A stretch of DNA of 64,000 nucleotides from Silanimonas sp. (GCF_027530345.1 NZ_JAPZQK010000002.1:1-64000), one strand, 5' to 3'. Positions 18,181 to 28,262 are shown, counted from the stretch's first letter. Notes: generated by a model not told the origin, from the sequence alone. Numbers and translations are program-made.

Positions 18181-19095
18181 TTACTCGCCGTAGCCGAACT
18201 GGCGCAGCGCGGATTCGTCGTCCGACCAGCCCTCGCGCACGCGCACCCAGGTCTGCAGGAAGACGCGGCGCCCGAAGAGCTTTTCCATCGAGATGCGCGC
18301 AGCGCTGCCGATGGTCTTCAACATCTCGCCGCCCTGTCCGATCACGATGGCCTTCTGGCCGTCGCGCTCGACCCAGATGATGGCGGCGATGCGCAGCTTG
18401 TCGCCTTCTTCCTCGAACTTCTCGATCTCGACGGTCGTCGAGTAGGGCACTTCCTGCCCGAGCTTGCGCATCAACTGCTCGCGCACCAGCTCGGCGGCGA
18501 GGAAGCGTTCGCTACGGTCGGTGATCTCGTCCTCGGCGAACAGCGGCGGCGATTCCGGCAGCACCGAGATCAGGCTCTTCACCAGCGGGCGCAGGCCGTC
18601 CTGCTTGCGCGCGGCGATCGGGTGCACCGCGGCGAACTCGCGGTCCTTGGTGACTTCGGCGATGAAGGGCAGCAGCGCCCCCTTCTCGACCAGTTTGTCG
18701 ACCTTGTTGATGACCAGCACGACCGGCACGCCGGCGTCGCGCAGCACCTTGTAGGCGAGGGTGTCCTCGTCGGTCCAACGCCCGGCTTCGACGACCAGGG
18801 CCGCGCCGTCGACGTCCTCGACGGCGCCGCGGGCGGCGCGGTTCATGTAGCGGTTCATCGCTCGCCCGCTCTGGTCGCGGTGCAGGCCGGGCGTGTCCAC
18901 CAGCGCGATCTGGCCGTCCTGGAACGTGGCGATGCCAAGCAGGCGATGGCGCGTGGTCTGCGGCTTCGGCGAGACGATGCTCACCTTGGCGCCGACCAGT
19001 GCGTTCACGAGGGTGGACTTGCCCACGTTGGGGCGGCCGAGCACGGCGATGGTGCCGGCGCGGTGCGGGGTGTCGGTATCGAGGGTGTCGCTCAT
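18181..19095 (-). CDS. era: GTPase Era
   Basis: A 304-residue GTPase with G1 [10 protein letters not shown]3 DTPG and G4 NKVD, switch regions typical of Era ([14 protein letters not shown]), and a C-terminal KH domain ([23 protein letters not shown]). It binds the 3' end of 16S rRNA and assists 30S assembly at the membrane. It starts inside the rnc stop (ATGA), so it is translationally coupled to RNase III, the standard order in proteobacteria. Length matches the family (301 in E. coli). Confidence 0.97.
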   Translation of the reverse strand: MSDTLDTDTPHRAGTIAVLGRPNVGKSTLVNALVGAKVSIVSPKPQTTRHRLLGIATFQDGQIALVDTPGLHRDQSGRAMNRYMNRAARGAVEDVDGAALVVEAGRWTDEDTLAYKVLRDAGVPVVLVINKVDKLVEKGALLPFIAEVTKDREFAAVHPIAARKQDGLRPLVKSLISVLPESPPLFAEDEITDRSERFLAAELVREQLMRKLGQEVPYSTTVEIEKFEEEGDKLRIAAIIWVERDGQKAIVIGQGGEMLKTIGSAARISMEKLFGRRVFLQTWVRVREGWSDDESALRQFGYGE

Positions 19096-19784
19096 GCCGG
19101 CAGTGTAGCGGCGCCGCGGCCCTTCGGATGCTCGCGCTCCAGCGCGGCCAGCAGGGCTTCAGCGGAGGCCTGTTCGGCATTGCGGAGCGACGTGCCCTCG
19201 CCGTCCACCTCGAGCAGGGGCTCGCCGGCCCGGGCACGCACGCGGAAATGCCGCGAATGGTCGGGCCCGCGGGCCTCCACCAGCTCGTACTCAGGCCGCG
19301 CCCACTGGCGGGCCTGCAGCCATTCCTGCAGCCGGGTCTTCGGGTCCTTGTCGACCTTGCCGGTCGGCATAGCCGCCAGCCCGGCCTCGAACCACGGCAG
19401 GGCGACCATCCGGCAGGCCTCGAGCCCGCCATCGAGGTAGATCGCCCCGACCACCGCCTCGAGGGCGTCGGCGAGGATCGAATCGCGGTGCTTACCGCCG
19501 GACTTCATCTCACCGGGGCCGAGCTGCAGCCGGTCGCCAAGGCCAAGGCTGCGCGCGATGCCGGCGAGGTTGGATTCCCGCACCAAGGCCGAACGAGCCC
19601 GGGTCAGGGCGCCTTCGTCGGCCTGCGGCCAGCGCTCGTGCAGGGCTTCCGCGATCAGCAGGGCCAATACAGCGTCGCCGAGGAATTCCAGCCGCTCGTT
19701 ATGCGGCGCCCCGGCGCTGCGGTGGCGCAGCGCCGTGTCCAGCCGGCCGGGGTCGGCGAAGCGATGCCCGAAACCGGCACTCAC
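19092..19784 (-). CDS. rnc: Ribonuclease III
   Basis: A 230-residue RNase III. The signature [12 protein letters not shown] carries catalytic Glu and Asp; a second acidic site lies in [15 protein letters not shown]. The C-terminal double-stranded-RNA-binding domain (about 150-220) includes [11 protein letters not shown] and [14 protein letters not shown]. It processes rRNA precursors and double-stranded RNA. The start is GTG at 19784, 10 bases after the DUF4845 stop. It overlaps era by four bases. Confidence 0.97.
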   Translation of the reverse strand: MSAGFGHRFADPGRLDTALRHRSAGAPHNERLEFLGDAVLALLIAEALHERWPQADEGALTRARSALVRESNLAGIARSLGLGDRLQLGPGEMKSGGKHRDSILADALEAVVGAIYLDGGLEACRMVALPWFEAGLAAMPTGKVDKDPKTRLQEWLQARQWARPEYELVEARGPDHSRHFRVRARAGEPLLEVDGEGTSLRNAEQASAEALLAALEREHPKGRGAATLPA

Positions 19785-19794
19785 GCGAGGGCCG

Positions 19795-20157
19795 TCAAGG
19801 CTGGCTGATCGGCGCCGAGTGCTGGAACTTGGCGACGAAGTCGAGGTTGTAGATCAGCGGCTTGCGGATCTCGTAATTCAGAACGAGGTTGAGCTGGTTG
19901 CCGTCGCGGATAACGCGCACGAACTCCGCCTTGTACGAGTCGGCGTAGTCGATCGTCATTTGCCGGTCCATCGCCCTGCGGATCTCATTGATGTCGCCCC
20001 CCTGCGCCTCGGCAGCGACCTTGTTGACCGCGTTGCGGATCGAGTAGTACTCGATGTACGTCGGGCCGATCTTCATGCCGAGGAACAGGAAGAAGCCGAC
20101 CACGGCGAGGACGACGATGAAGCCGATGAAACTGATGCCGCGCTGACGCTGGTGCAT
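19795..20157 (-). CDS. DUF4845 membrane-anchored protein
   Basis: A 120-residue protein with one N-terminal membrane segment ([21 protein letters not shown], about residues 7-27). This follows a short basic stretch and looks like a pilin-type start without a proven cleavage site. The rest is a small periplasmic alpha/beta domain. DUF4845 proteins regularly sit between lepB and rnc in gammaproteobacteria, as here, but have no known function. It lies 16 bases after lepB. Confidence 0.9.
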   Translation of the reverse strand: MHQRQRGISFIGFIVVLAVVGFFLFLGMKIGPTYIEYYSIRNAVNKVAAEAQGGDINEIRRAMDRQMTIDYADSYKAEFVRVIRDGNQLNLVLNYEIRKPLIYNLDFVAKFQHSAPISQP

Positions 20158-20173
20158 GGGCGACCCCGGGGGT

Positions 20174-20992
20174 TTAGCGGATGACTTCGCCCATTCGACG
20201 CCAATCGAAGCTGTCCATGCAAGCCCAGTTGGCGCAGTTGAGCCAGATCACGTCGGCGCGGCCGGCCAGGTTGGCCTCGGGGACAAAGCCCCAGAAGCGC
20301 CCGTCGTCGGAGGCCACGCGGTTATCGCCGAGCACGAAGTAGTGCCCTTCCGGCACCACGTACTCGCCGTCACCGAAGGCCATCTGGCGCGACCATTTGT
20401 CCAGGATGGCGTGCTCCTTGCCCGGGGCGAGGGCCTCGCTGACGCGGGTGGCGCCGGTCATCTCGATGGCCGCGGGGGCACCGGCGCCGACGTAGATCGC
20501 TTCTTCGCCGTAGGCGATCGGCCTGCCGTTCACCGTCAGGCGGTTCTGGCGCACGCCGATGACGTCGCCGGGCAGGCCGATCACGCGCTTGATGTAGTCG
20601 GTGCCGACCGGCGGATCGGTGGCCACGGGCGGGTTGCGCCCAGGATAGCGGAACACCACCACGTCGCCGCGCTCGGGTGCGCCGGTATCGAACAGCACGG
20701 TGTTGGTCACCGGCAGCCGCACGCCGTAGGCGAACTTGTTGACGAGGATGAAGTCGCCGATCAGCAGCGTCGGCATCATCGACGAGGACGGGATGCGGAA
20801 GGGCTCGTACACGAAGCTCCGCAGGCAGAGGACAATCGCCAGCACCGGGAACAGCGAAGCGAAGAAATCGACCGTCTCGTTCGGCTTGCCGTCGGGGCCG
20901 CGGCGCTTGGCCAGCACCAGCTTGTCCACCGCCCAGAAGGCGCCGCAGAGCAGCGTGAGGGCGGTGAGGATCAGGGCGAAATCGAGCTTCAC
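20174..20992 (-). CDS. lepB: Signal peptidase I
   Basis: A 272-residue signal peptidase I. Two N-terminal membrane segments (about 3-21 and 42-60) flank a basic cytoplasmic loop. The catalytic serine is S71 in PSSSMMPTLLIGD and the general-base lysine is K135 in DYIKRVIGLPGD. Box E is GDNRVASDDGRFWGFV. It removes Sec and Tat signal peptides, such as that of the cysteine-repeat protein. The start is GTG at 20992; lepA ends 9 bases upstream, the usual lepA-lepB order. Confidence 0.97.
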   Translation of the reverse strand: MKLDFALILTALTLLCGAFWAVDKLVLAKRRGPDGKPNETVDFFASLFPVLAIVLCLRSFVYEPFRIPSSSMMPTLLIGDFILVNKFAYGVRLPVTNTVLFDTGAPERGDVVVFRYPGRNPPVATDPPVGTDYIKRVIGLPGDVIGVRQNRLTVNGRPIAYGEEAIYVGAGAPAAIEMTGATRVSEALAPGKEHAILDKWSRQMAFGDGEYVVPEGHYFVLGDNRVASDDGRFWGFVPEANLAGRADVIWLNCANWACMDSFDWRRMGEVIR

Positions 20993-21001
20993 GCGGCGTC
21001 C

Positions 21002-22801
21002 TTATTTGGAGTTGTTGTCGACCGACAGCACCGCGAGGAAGGCCTCCTGCGGGATTTCCACCTTGCCGAACTGCTTCATGCGCTTCTTGCCCTCTTTCTG
21101 TTTCTCGAGGAGCTTCTTCTTGCGCGTGGCGTCGCCGCCGTAGCACTTCGCCAGCACGTTCTTGCGCATCGCCTTGACCGTCGAGCGGGCGATGATCTGC
21201 GAACCGACGGCGGCCTGGATGGCGACGTCGAACATCTGCCGCGGGATCAGCTCGCGCATGCGCTCGCAGAGGTCACGGCCGCGGCGATCGGCGTGGGCGC
21301 GGTGCAGGATCATCGACATGGCATCGACCTTGTCGCCGTTGATGAGCACGTCGACGCGCACGAACGGGCCGGCCTCGAAACGCAGGAAGTGGTAGTCGAG
21401 CGAGGCATAGCCGCGCGACACCGACTTCAGGCGGTCGAAGAAGTCGAGAACCACCTCGGCCATCGGAAGCTCGTAGGCGATCTGCACCTGGCTGCCGAGG
21501 TAGGTGATGCCGATCTGGCTGCCGCGCTTCTCCTCGCAGAGCTTGATGATGTTGCCGATGTACTCCTCGGGCGTGAGGATGTTGGCGCGGATGATCGGCT
21601 CGCGGATTTCCTGGATCTTGTTCACCGCCGGCAGGCGTGCCGGGTTGTCCAGCTTCATCACCTCGCCATCCGTCTGCACCAGCTCGTAGACGACGGTGGG
21701 GGCGGTGGTGACGAGGTCGAGGTCGTACTCGCGCTCGAGGCGCTCCTGCACGATCTCCATGTGCAGCATGCCGAGGAAGCCGCAGCGGAAACCGAAGCCC
21801 ATGGCCTCCGAGCTCTCCGGCTCGAACTGCAGGGCGGCGTCGTTGAGGCGCAGCTTCTCGAGGGCCTCGCGCAGCGCCGGGTAATCGTCGGCGGCCGTCG
21901 GGAACAGGCCGGCGAACACGCGCGGCTGCATTTTCTGGAAGCCCGGGAGCGGCGAGGCCGCCGGATCGCGCGCCGAGGTGAGCGTGTCGCCGACCGGCGC
22001 GCCGTGCACGTCCTTGATCGACGCGGTGAGGAAGCCCACCTCGCCCGGCAGCAGCGCGTCCTTGATCTTCCGCTTCGGCGTGAACACGCCGACGCTGTCG
22101 ATCTCGTGCACGCGGCCCGTCGACATCACCTGGATCTTGTCGCCCTTGCGGATCTCGCCCTGCATGACGCGCACCAGTGAGACCACGCCGAGGTAGTTGT
22201 CGAACCAGGAGTCGATGATCAGGGCCTGCAGCTTGTCGGTGTCACCGACCTTCGGCGGCGGGATGCGGGCCACGATCGCCTCGAGCACGTCGCGCACGTT
22301 GAGGCCGGTCTTGGCCGAGATGGCCACCGCGTCCTCGGCGTCGATGCCGATCACCGCTTCGATCTCGCGCTTCGCCCGCTCGGTATCGGCCGTCGGCAGG
22401 TCGATCTTGTTGAGCACAGGCACCACTTCGAGGCCCTGCTCGACCGCGGTGTAGCAGTTCGCCACCGACTGGGCCTCGACGCCCTGCGCGGCGTCGACGA
22501 CGAGCAGCGCGCCCTCGCAGGCCGCCAGCGAGCGCGACACTTCGTAGCTGAAGTCGACGTGGCCGGGGGTGTCAATGAAGTTCAGCTGGTAGGTCTGGCC
22601 GTTCTTCGCCGTGTACGGCAGCGAGACGGACTGGGCCTTGATGGTGATGCCGCGCTCGCGCTCGATGGGGTTCGAGTCGAGCACCTGCGCCTCCATCTCG
22701 CGATCCTCGAGGCCGCCGCAGAGCTGGATGATGCGGTCGGCGAGCGTCGACTTGCCGTGGTCGACGTGGGCGATGATCGAGAAGTTACGGATGTGCTGCA
22801 T
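21002..22801 (-). CDS. lepA: Elongation factor 4 (LepA)
   Basis: A 599-residue translational GTPase, exactly the E. coli length. G1 is [10 protein letters not shown]3 DTPGHVDF and G4 NKIDLP. The LepA-specific C-terminal domain ends [18 protein letters not shown]. It remodels stalled or initiating ribosomes. ATG at 22801 begins [17 protein letters not shown]; 18 extra residues upstream in the open frame are not family-like. It is the first gene of the lepA-lepB stretch and lies 76 bases after mucD. Confidence 0.98.
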   Translation of the reverse strand: MQHIRNFSIIAHVDHGKSTLADRIIQLCGGLEDREMEAQVLDSNPIERERGITIKAQSVSLPYTAKNGQTYQLNFIDTPGHVDFSYEVSRSLAACEGALLVVDAAQGVEAQSVANCYTAVEQGLEVVPVLNKIDLPTADTERAKREIEAVIGIDAEDAVAISAKTGLNVRDVLEAIVARIPPPKVGDTDKLQALIIDSWFDNYLGVVSLVRVMQGEIRKGDKIQVMSTGRVHEIDSVGVFTPKRKIKDALLPGEVGFLTASIKDVHGAPVGDTLTSARDPAASPLPGFQKMQPRVFAGLFPTAADDYPALREALEKLRLNDAALQFEPESSEAMGFGFRCGFLGMLHMEIVQERLEREYDLDLVTTAPTVVYELVQTDGEVMKLDNPARLPAVNKIQEIREPIIRANILTPEEYIGNIIKLCEEKRGSQIGITYLGSQVQIAYELPMAEVVLDFFDRLKSVSRGYASLDYHFLRFEAGPFVRVDVLINGDKVDAMSMILHRAHADRRGRDLCERMRELIPRQMFDVAIQAAVGSQIIARSTVKAMRKNVLAKCYGGDATRKKKLLEKQKEGKKRMKQFGKVEIPQEAFLAVLSVDNNSK

Positions 22802-22877
22802 GGGGTCGGTGCCGGGAAGACGGTGCCCGTTCGGGCAAGCCTGCGATTGTCGCATACGGGCCTGCCCCGAGCGGCCT

Positions 22878-24335
22878 TCACGGCATGGGCAGCTCGACGA
22901 AGCCGGTGCTGCTGGCGTTGCGCACCAGCAGGCGCAGCATGCTGCCCGCCTTCACCTTGCCCAGCTCGGCCTCGAAGGCCGCCGCCGTGCCCACGTCTCG
23001 GCCGTTGACGGCCAGGACCACGTCGCCGGGATTCAGGCCGGCCTGGCGGGCCAGGGCCGACCCGACGCGGCTGATCCGCACGCCCTCGCCGGCCTGCAGG
23101 CCCAAGCGCTGGCGGGTGGCGGCATCCACCGCCTCCGTCGCCAGGCCCAGCGCGTTGGCCGGGGCGGCGGCCGGGGCGACCGGGGTCGCCGGCGCGCCCG
23201 CGGTGGCGCCATCGAGGGCGTCGAGCGACACGACCAGGTCACGTCGACCGCCATCCCGCAGCACCGTCACCGTGGCGCGGCTGCCGGGAGGCAGCAGGCC
23301 CACCTGGGGCGGCAGATCGGAGGCAGTGAGGATCTCGCGGCCGTTGAAGGCGGTGATGACGTCGCCCGGACGGATGCCGGCCTTGTCGGCCGCGCTGCCG
23401 TTGTTGACGCTGTTCACGAAGGCCCCCACCGGGCGCGGCAGGCCCAGCTCCTGCGCCCGTTCGCGGGTGAGCTGGCCGATCTGCACGCCGAGCACGCCGC
23501 GGCGCACGGTGCCGCTCTCGCGCAACTGTCGCGCGGTGTTCATGGCCACGTCCACCGGGATCGCGAAGCTCACGCCGATGAAGCCGCCGGTGTTGCTGAA
23601 GATCTGCGAGTTCACGCCGACCACCTCACCCCGCACGTTGAGCAGCGGGCCACCGGAGTTGCCGCGGTTGATGGCGACGTCGGTCTGGATGAAGGGCACG
23701 TACTGCTGGCCCGGGTCGAGGCTGCGGCGGTTCACGCCGGAGACGATGCCGGCCGTCACCGAGTAGTCGAAGCCGAAGGGCGAGCCGATCGCCACGACCC
23801 ATTGCCCCGGCTTGAGGCTGCGCGCGTCGCCGATGCGCACGGCCGGCAGGCCGGTGGCTTCGACCTTCAGCACCGCGATGTCGGACAGCGCGTCGGAGCC
23901 GACGATCTTCGCCTCGAGCTCGCGCCGATCGTTGAAGCGGACGATCACCTTGTCGGCGCCGTCGATGACGTGGTGGTTGGTGATGATGTAGCCGTCGGCG
24001 CTGGTGACGAAGCCGGTGCCCTGCGAGACGCCGCCGCGCTGCTGTGGCTGGGGCATACCGGGACCGATGAAGCGGCGGAAAATCTCGGGGATCTCCTCGC
24101 CTTCGGGCATTCCCTGCGCCTTGGCGCCCGCGCCCGGCGTGCTCGTAGCTTCGATGTTGACGACGGCCGGGGAGACCTGCTCGACCAAGCGGGTGAAGTC
24201 GGGCAGCTGGACGAGCGGTGCGGACGCTGCAGCCGGGGACGCGGGCGTGGCGGTCTGCGCGTCGACTGCGGCCGGCGCCAGCAGCGCGGCGGCCAGCACG
24301 GGGACGAGGGGAAGCAGACGGACCGGGGTCATCAT
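22878..24335 (-). CDS. mucD: Periplasmic serine protease MucD/DegP family
   Basis: A 485-residue HtrA-family protease with a Sec signal peptide (about residues 1-26). The catalytic triad is H122 (TNHHVIDG), D152 (SDIAVL) and S227 (GNSGGP). Two PDZ domains follow (about 285-375 and 410-480), separated by an Ala/Pro-rich linker. It degrades misfolded periplasmic proteins and, in Pseudomonas and Xanthomonas, is the last gene of the sigma-E operon. The ATG at 24335 overlaps the rseC stop and has AAGGAG upstream. Its place in the rpoE operon means it should be induced by envelope stress. Confidence 0.95.
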   Translation of the reverse strand: MMTPVRLLPLVPVLAAALLAPAAVDAQTATPASPAAASAPLVQLPDFTRLVEQVSPAVVNIEATSTPGAGAKAQGMPEGEEIPEIFRRFIGPGMPQPQQRGGVSQGTGFVTSADGYIITNHHVIDGADKVIVRFNDRRELEAKIVGSDALSDIAVLKVEATGLPAVRIGDARSLKPGQWVVAIGSPFGFDYSVTAGIVSGVNRRSLDPGQQYVPFIQTDVAINRGNSGGPLLNVRGEVVGVNSQIFSNTGGFIGVSFAIPVDVAMNTARQLRESGTVRRGVLGVQIGQLTRERAQELGLPRPVGAFVNSVNNGSAADKAGIRPGDVITAFNGREILTASDLPPQVGLLPPGSRATVTVLRDGGRRDLVVSLDALDGATAGAPATPVAPAAAPANALGLATEAVDAATRQRLGLQAGEGVRISRVGSALARQAGLNPGDVVLAVNGRDVGTAAAFEAELGKVKAGSMLRLLVRNASSTGFVELPMP

Positions 24336-24817
24336 CGTAGGAGCTCCTTGGGGTCGGACTCGAGTTCGGAAGGGCATTCGGGGCAAGGCCGCACATGCAG
24401 CGGCGGCGAGGCATCGAGGCGCTTGGTCAACACGCCCGCAAGGAAAGTTCCCAGCAGCAGCCCGACGAGTGCGCCGGCATTCGCAGCGCCCCACCGGGCA
24501 CCGAGGGCATGGCCGAGGACAGCACCGGCGATCAGAGCGACGAGCGCCAAGCCGTAGGCCCGCATGGCGGCATGGCGAAGTCGGGGCGCGGAAACCTCTA
24601 CATCAACGGCGGCGCCTGGCTGCAGCGCCTGAGCGTCGTGCTCGAGGCGGACCACGCCGGCATCGTCGGCGGCGAAGAGGCCGCATCGGCCGCCGCACCC
24701 GACGCAGCCGCGGCATTGGGATTCCGTCCAGCGCAGCGCGAGCCGCCCGTCCTCGGCAGAGACGACGACGGCGCGACGGCGGATCGCCTCCCCGGCGGCC
24801 AGTGGAGTCGGGGTCAC
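24332..24817 (-). CDS. rseC: RseC/MucC family membrane protein
   Basis: A 161-residue protein with an N-terminal cysteine cluster (QCRGCVGCGGRCGLF, about residues 34-48) and two membrane segments (about 85-105 and 110-132). This is the RseC/MucC layout. In E. coli RseC takes part in the SoxR-reducing complex and modestly affects sigma-E. It overlaps rseA (GTGA or ATGA-type, 4 bases) and mucD. Extra cysteines at the C-terminus (PCPECPS) are notable and could bind metal or an iron-sulfur cluster. Confidence 0.85.
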   Translation of the reverse strand: MTPTPLAAGEAIRRRAVVVSAEDGRLALRWTESQCRGCVGCGGRCGLFAADDAGVVRLEHDAQALQPGAAVDVEVSAPRLRHAAMRAYGLALVALIAGAVLGHALGARWGAANAGALVGLLLGTFLAGVLTKRLDASPPLHVRPCPECPSELESDPKELLR

Positions 24818-25497
24818 TGCCGTGGCGGCGCGGCGGCCGGCACGCTGTAGTCCACGGTGTAGACGTCCTGCTCTGACGCGCTACGCGGCCAGGGACGGCT
24901 CGGCGCATCGACGGCAGGCAGCGGCGCGAGCTGTTCGGCGGTCGGCTGCGGGGCACGCACCAGCGGCGGAACGGCGGCCACGAGCGAGGCCGAGGGGCTC
25001 GCTTCCGCGCGCCGCGGCGGCATCGGCAACGGGGGGCTTGGCCGTGCCGGAAGCACCGTCGCGGCCGAGGGAACGGGCGCCTCGGCCAGGAGGGTTCCGG
25101 CGTCGCCAGCCACCGGCACCGGGTCGGACGGCCACATCAGGACAGCCACCAGGCCCAGCGCCGCGGCCGTCGCCAGCCAGCGCAGCGAACCCGAACGCAC
25201 GGGGAAGACGCCCGGGATCGCGGGCGCGTGGGCAGCCCCTCGCGCCTCGTCCGCCGCGATCGCCGCGGCCACGCGAGCCGGCAGATCCCCCGCGGGACGC
25301 TGGTGAGGCTGGCGCCGCAGCGCATCGCCGATCACCTGCCAGCGACCGACTTCGGCACGCAGCGCGTCGTCGCTGAGCAAGCGCTTCAGCACGAATCGCG
25401 AGGCCTCGTCGGCCAAGGCGCCGTCGTGCCAGGCGCTCAGCTGTTCGCGGAAGTCATCGGGGCCGGCAGGAGCGTTCGGGGACATCGGCGTACTCAT
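24814..25497 (-). CDS. rseA: Anti-sigma-E factor RseA
   Basis: A 227-residue single-pass protein. Its N-terminal cytoplasmic domain begins FREQLSAWHDGALADEASRFVLKRLLSDDALRAEVGRWQVIGDALR, the RseA/MucA sigma-binding fold. One membrane segment lies at about 128-145. The periplasmic part is Pro/Ala-rich and ends with YTVDYSVPAAAPPRQ. Stress-triggered cleavage by DegS- and RseP-type proteases (not in this window) would free sigma-E. ATG at 25497 overlaps the rpoE stop (ATGA); an ATG at 25485 is the alternative. Confidence 0.9.
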   Translation of the reverse strand: MSTPMSPNAPAGPDDFREQLSAWHDGALADEASRFVLKRLLSDDALRAEVGRWQVIGDALRRQPHQRPAGDLPARVAAAIAADEARGAAHAPAIPGVFPVRSGSLRWLATAAALGLVAVLMWPSDPVPVAGDAGTLLAEAPVPSAATVLPARPSPPLPMPPRRAEASPSASLVAAVPPLVRAPQPTAEQLAPLPAVDAPSRPWPRSASEQDVYTVDYSVPAAAPPRQ

Positions 25498-26072
25498 GGG
25501 TTCAACAGCGGCTTCAATCGGGCGTCGATGGCGTCGCGGGCGCGGAAGATGCGCGAGCGCACGGTGCCGATGGGGCACTGCATCCGCTCGGCGATCTCCT
25601 CGTAGCTCAATCCCTCGACCTCACGGAGGGTCAGTGCCTCGCGCAGCTCGGGGGCGAGGCCGTCGACGGCGGCCAGCACCAGCGCCTCCATCTCGTTGCG
25701 CAGGGCCTCGTGCTCCGGCGTCGCCACGTCATGCAGGCGCTCGGCCTCGCGGACGGTCGTGAGCTCCTCATCGTCGATGTCGTCGGTGGCCGGGCGGCGG
25801 CCAAGGCTGACGAGGTGGTTCTTGGCGGTGTTCACGGCGATCCGGTAGAGCCAGGTGTAGAACTGGGCGTCGCCGCGGAACTGCGGCAGGGCGCGCCAAG
25901 CGCGGATGAAGGCCTCCTGCACCACGTCCTCAGCCTCGGCCTCGTCGCGGATGTAACGCCGCACCAGGGCCGCGATGCGGTACTGGTACTTGCGGACGAG
26001 CAGGTCGAAGGCAGAGCGGTCACCGGCTTGGACGCGTTGCACGAGTTGGAGGTCGTTGGGGTCGTCGCCCAT
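25494..26072 (-). CDS. rpoE: Sigma-E factor RpoE (AlgU)
   Basis: A 192-residue ECF sigma factor closely following RpoE/AlgU: DLQLVQRVQAGDRSAFDLLVRKYQ in region 2.1, RDEAEAEDVVQEAFIRAWRAL in 2.2-2.3, FYTWLYRIAVNTAKNHLVSLGRRP in 2.4, and region 4 ending LSYEEIAERMQCPIGTVRSRIFRARDAID. It directs the envelope-stress regulon. ATG at 26072 is the family start. A matching sigma-E promoter lies upstream (26130-26156), so the operon is probably self-activated. Translational coupling to rseA keeps sigma and anti-sigma in balance. Confidence 0.97.
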   Translation of the reverse strand: MGDDPNDLQLVQRVQAGDRSAFDLLVRKYQYRIAALVRRYIRDEAEAEDVVQEAFIRAWRALPQFRGDAQFYTWLYRIAVNTAKNHLVSLGRRPATDDIDDEELTTVREAERLHDVATPEHEALRNEMEALVLAAVDGLAPELREALTLREVEGLSYEEIAERMQCPIGTVRSRIFRARDAIDARLKPLLNP

Positions 26073-26129
26073 CCCGGGCCCGCTCCTGGCTGCTTGGCGC
26101 CGGGATCGGCCGCGGATGGAACGCAGGCC

Positions 26130-26156
26130 TAGACCGGACTTTCGAAGAAAAGTTCC
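26130..26156 (-). promoter_or_regulatory. Sigma-E type promoter of rpoE
   Basis: On the minus strand, GGAACTT (26156-26150), a 16-base spacer and TCTA (26133-26130) match the sigma-E consensus GGAACTT-N16-TCtgA. Transcription would start near 26123, about 50 bases before the rpoE ATG. This is the expected autoregulatory promoter of rpoE-rseA-rseC-mucD. Confidence 0.75.
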
Positions 26157-26164
26157 CGGCCGAT

Positions 26165-26194
26165 TTGACCGGGGGAAAGTGCAGCCCGGATGAT
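26165..26194 (+). promoter_or_regulatory. Probable sigma-70 promoter of the fadJ-like gene
   Basis: TTGACC at 26165-26170 and GATGAT at 26189-26194, 18 bases apart, precede the fadJ-like gene. Transcription would start near 26201, after the in-frame ATG at 26190, which supports ATG 26232 as the true start. Confidence 0.5.
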
Positions 26195-26231
26195 ACCGGC
26201 CCATCACCCTACTCTTCCGTACGGACTCCCC

Positions 26232-28262
26232 ATGTTCGAAGGTCTTCGCCTGCAGCATTGGCGCACCCAGGTGCGTGCGGACGGCATCGTCGTGCTCACC
26301 CTCGACCGCGCCGACCAGAACGTCAACGCGCTCTCCCGCGGCGTGCTCGACGAGCTCGCCTCCCTGGTCGAGCGCCTCGCCATCGAAAAACCGAAGGGCG
26401 TGGTGTTCATCTCCGGCAAGAAGGCCGGCTTCATCCCCGGCGCCGACATCAAGGGCTTCGAGGCGATCCACGCGCGCGGCGAGACCTTCGACTGGATCCG
26501 CTCCGGCCAGCTGCTGTTCGACCGCATCAGCAAGCTGCCCTTCCCCACGGTGGCGGCCATCCACGGCCACTGCATGGGTGGCGGCACCGAACTCTCGCTG
26601 GCCTGCCGCTACCGCGTGGCCAGCAACGCCGACAACACCCGCATCGGCCTGCCGGAAGTGAAGCTGGGCATCTACCCGGGTTGGGGCGGCAGCGTGCGCG
26701 CGCTGAAGCTGCTCGGCGCACCCGCCGCCTTCGACCTGATGCTGACCGGCCGCGGCCTGCGTGCCTCGCAGGCGCGGGCCATCGGCCTCGTCGACAAGGT
26801 GGTGGAAGGCGCGCTGCTGGAAGACGCCGCCATCGAGCTGGCGAAGAAGGGCATCCAGCGCCCGCTGAAGCAGCGCCTCACGGCCTGGGCCACCAACACC
26901 TGGTTGGCGCGCCAGGTGCTCGCCAACATGATGGTGAAGCAGGTGTCGCGGAAGGCCCGCAAGGAGCACTACCCCGCGCCGTTCGCGATGATCGAGGCCT
27001 GGCGCCGCAACGGCGTCGGCAACGTCGGCAAGGCGCTGATGGCCGAGGCCAAGGCCGTTTCGAAGCTCGCCACCGGTCCGACGGCGATGAATCTCGTGCG
27101 CGTGTTCCTGCTGATGGAGCGCCTGAAGGGCCTCGGCGGCAAGGACCACGGCATCCAGCACGTGCACGTGGTGGGTGCGGGCGTGATGGGCGGCGACATT
27201 GCGGCCTGGGCCGCCTTCCGCGGCTTCAACGTGACCCTGCAGGACCGCGAGATGAAGTTCATCGAGCCGGCCCTGAAGCGCGCCGACGAGTTCTACGCGA
27301 AGAAGATCAAGGACGAGGCCAAGCGCGCCGAGACCCGCGCCCGCCTGCAGGCCGATGTCGACGGCGCCGGCGTGGCCAAGGCGGATCTCGTCATCGAGGC
27401 CATCTACGAGAACGCCGAGGCCAAGCATGCGCTGTTCAAGAAGGCCGAGGAAACGCTGAAGCCCGGCGCGATTCTGGCGACCAATACGAGCTCGATCGCG
27501 CTGGAGATCCTGCGCGAGGGCCGCACCGACGCCGCCCGCTTCGCCGGCCTGCACTTCTTCAACCCGGTGGCGATGATGCCGCTGGTCGAAATCGTCCAGC
27601 ACGACGGCCTCGATGCCGAGACCACGCGCCGCCTCGCTGCCTTCTGCAAGGCCATCGACAAGCTGCCGGTGCCGGTGGCGGGCACGCCGGGCTTCCTCGT
27701 CAACCGCATCCTCGCGCCCTACATGCAGGAAGCCATCCTGCTGTTCAAGGAAGGCGTGCCGGGCGCGGTGATCGACAAGGCTGCGCTGAAGTTCGGCATG
27801 CCGATGGGCCCCATCGAACTGGTCGACACCGTCGGCCTCGACGTGGCCGCGAGCGTCGGCAAGATCATGGCGGCCTTCCACGGCCAGCCCCTGCCCGAGG
27901 GCCTGACCGTCGAGGAAGGCAAGCGCGGCAAGAAGGACGGCCAGGGCCTGTACAAGTGGGAGAACAGCAAGGCCGTCAAGCCGCAGGTTCCCGCCGACTA
28001 CAAGGCACCGGAAGACCTCGAAGACCGCCTGATCCTGCCGCTCGTCAACGAAGCGGTGAGCTGCCTCGCCGACGGCACCGTCGCCGACGCCGACCTTCTG
28101 GATGCCGGCGTGATCTTCGGCACCGGCTTCGCCCCCTTCCGCGGTGGCCCCATCGCCCACGCGCGGGCTGCCGGCCCGGCCAAGCTGAAGGCCACCCTGG
28201 AGGCCCTGGCCGCCAAGCACGGCGACCGCTTCAAGCCGCGCCCCGGCTGGGACGCGCTCTGA
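26232..28262 (+). CDS. fadJ: FadJ-type bifunctional enoyl-CoA hydratase/3-hydroxyacyl-CoA dehydrogenase
   Basis: A 676-residue bifunctional enzyme of fatty-acid beta-oxidation. The N-terminal crotonase domain has the oxyanion-hole segment AAIHGHCMGGGTELSLAC and GLPEVKLGIYPGWGG, whose two glutamates serve hydration. The dehydrogenase part starts VHVVGAGVMGGDIAAWAA (NAD site, about residue 310) with NTSSI and HFFNPV; the second dehydrogenase half follows. It converts enoyl-CoA to 3-ketoacyl-CoA. No thiolase gene is adjacent, as would be expected for a fadBA or fadIJ pair, so the thiolase must lie elsewhere. The fadJ/fadB distinction is by general resemblance only. It is divergent from rpoE. Confidence 0.88.
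   Translation: MFEGLRLQHWRTQVRADGIVVLTLDRADQNVNALSRGVLDELASLVERLAIEKPKGVVFISGKKAGFIPGADIKGFEAIHARGETFDWIRSGQLLFDRISKLPFPTVAAIHGHCMGGGTELSLACRYRVASNADNTRIGLPEVKLGIYPGWGGSVRALKLLGAPAAFDLMLTGRGLRASQARAIGLVDKVVEGALLEDAAIELAKKGIQRPLKQRLTAWATNTWLARQVLANMMVKQVSRKARKEHYPAPFAMIEAWRRNGVGNVGKALMAEAKAVSKLATGPTAMNLVRVFLLMERLKGLGGKDHGIQHVHVVGAGVMGGDIAAWAAFRGFNVTLQDREMKFIEPALKRADEFYAKKIKDEAKRAETRARLQADVDGAGVAKADLVIEAIYENAEAKHALFKKAEETLKPGAILATNTSSIALEILREGRTDAARFAGLHFFNPVAMMPLVEIVQHDGLDAETTRRLAAFCKAIDKLPVPVAGTPGFLVNRILAPYMQEAILLFKEGVPGAVIDKAALKFGMPMGPIELVDTVGLDVAASVGKIMAAFHGQPLPEGLTVEEGKRGKKDGQGLYKWENSKAVKPQVPADYKAPEDLEDRLILPLVNEAVSCLADGTVADADLLDAGVIFGTGFAPFRGGPIAHARAAGPAKLKATLEALAAKHGDRFKPRPGWDAL

Noticed and set aside
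20156-22180. A 674-residue plus-strand open frame opposite lepB and lepA
   Set aside because: Both sense genes match their families over full length; the antisense frame has no motif or ribosome-binding site.
26190-26231. An upstream ATG that would lengthen the FadJ-like protein by 14 residues
   Set aside because: It precedes the predicted transcription start and the added residues (IPAHHPTLPYGLP) are not family-like.
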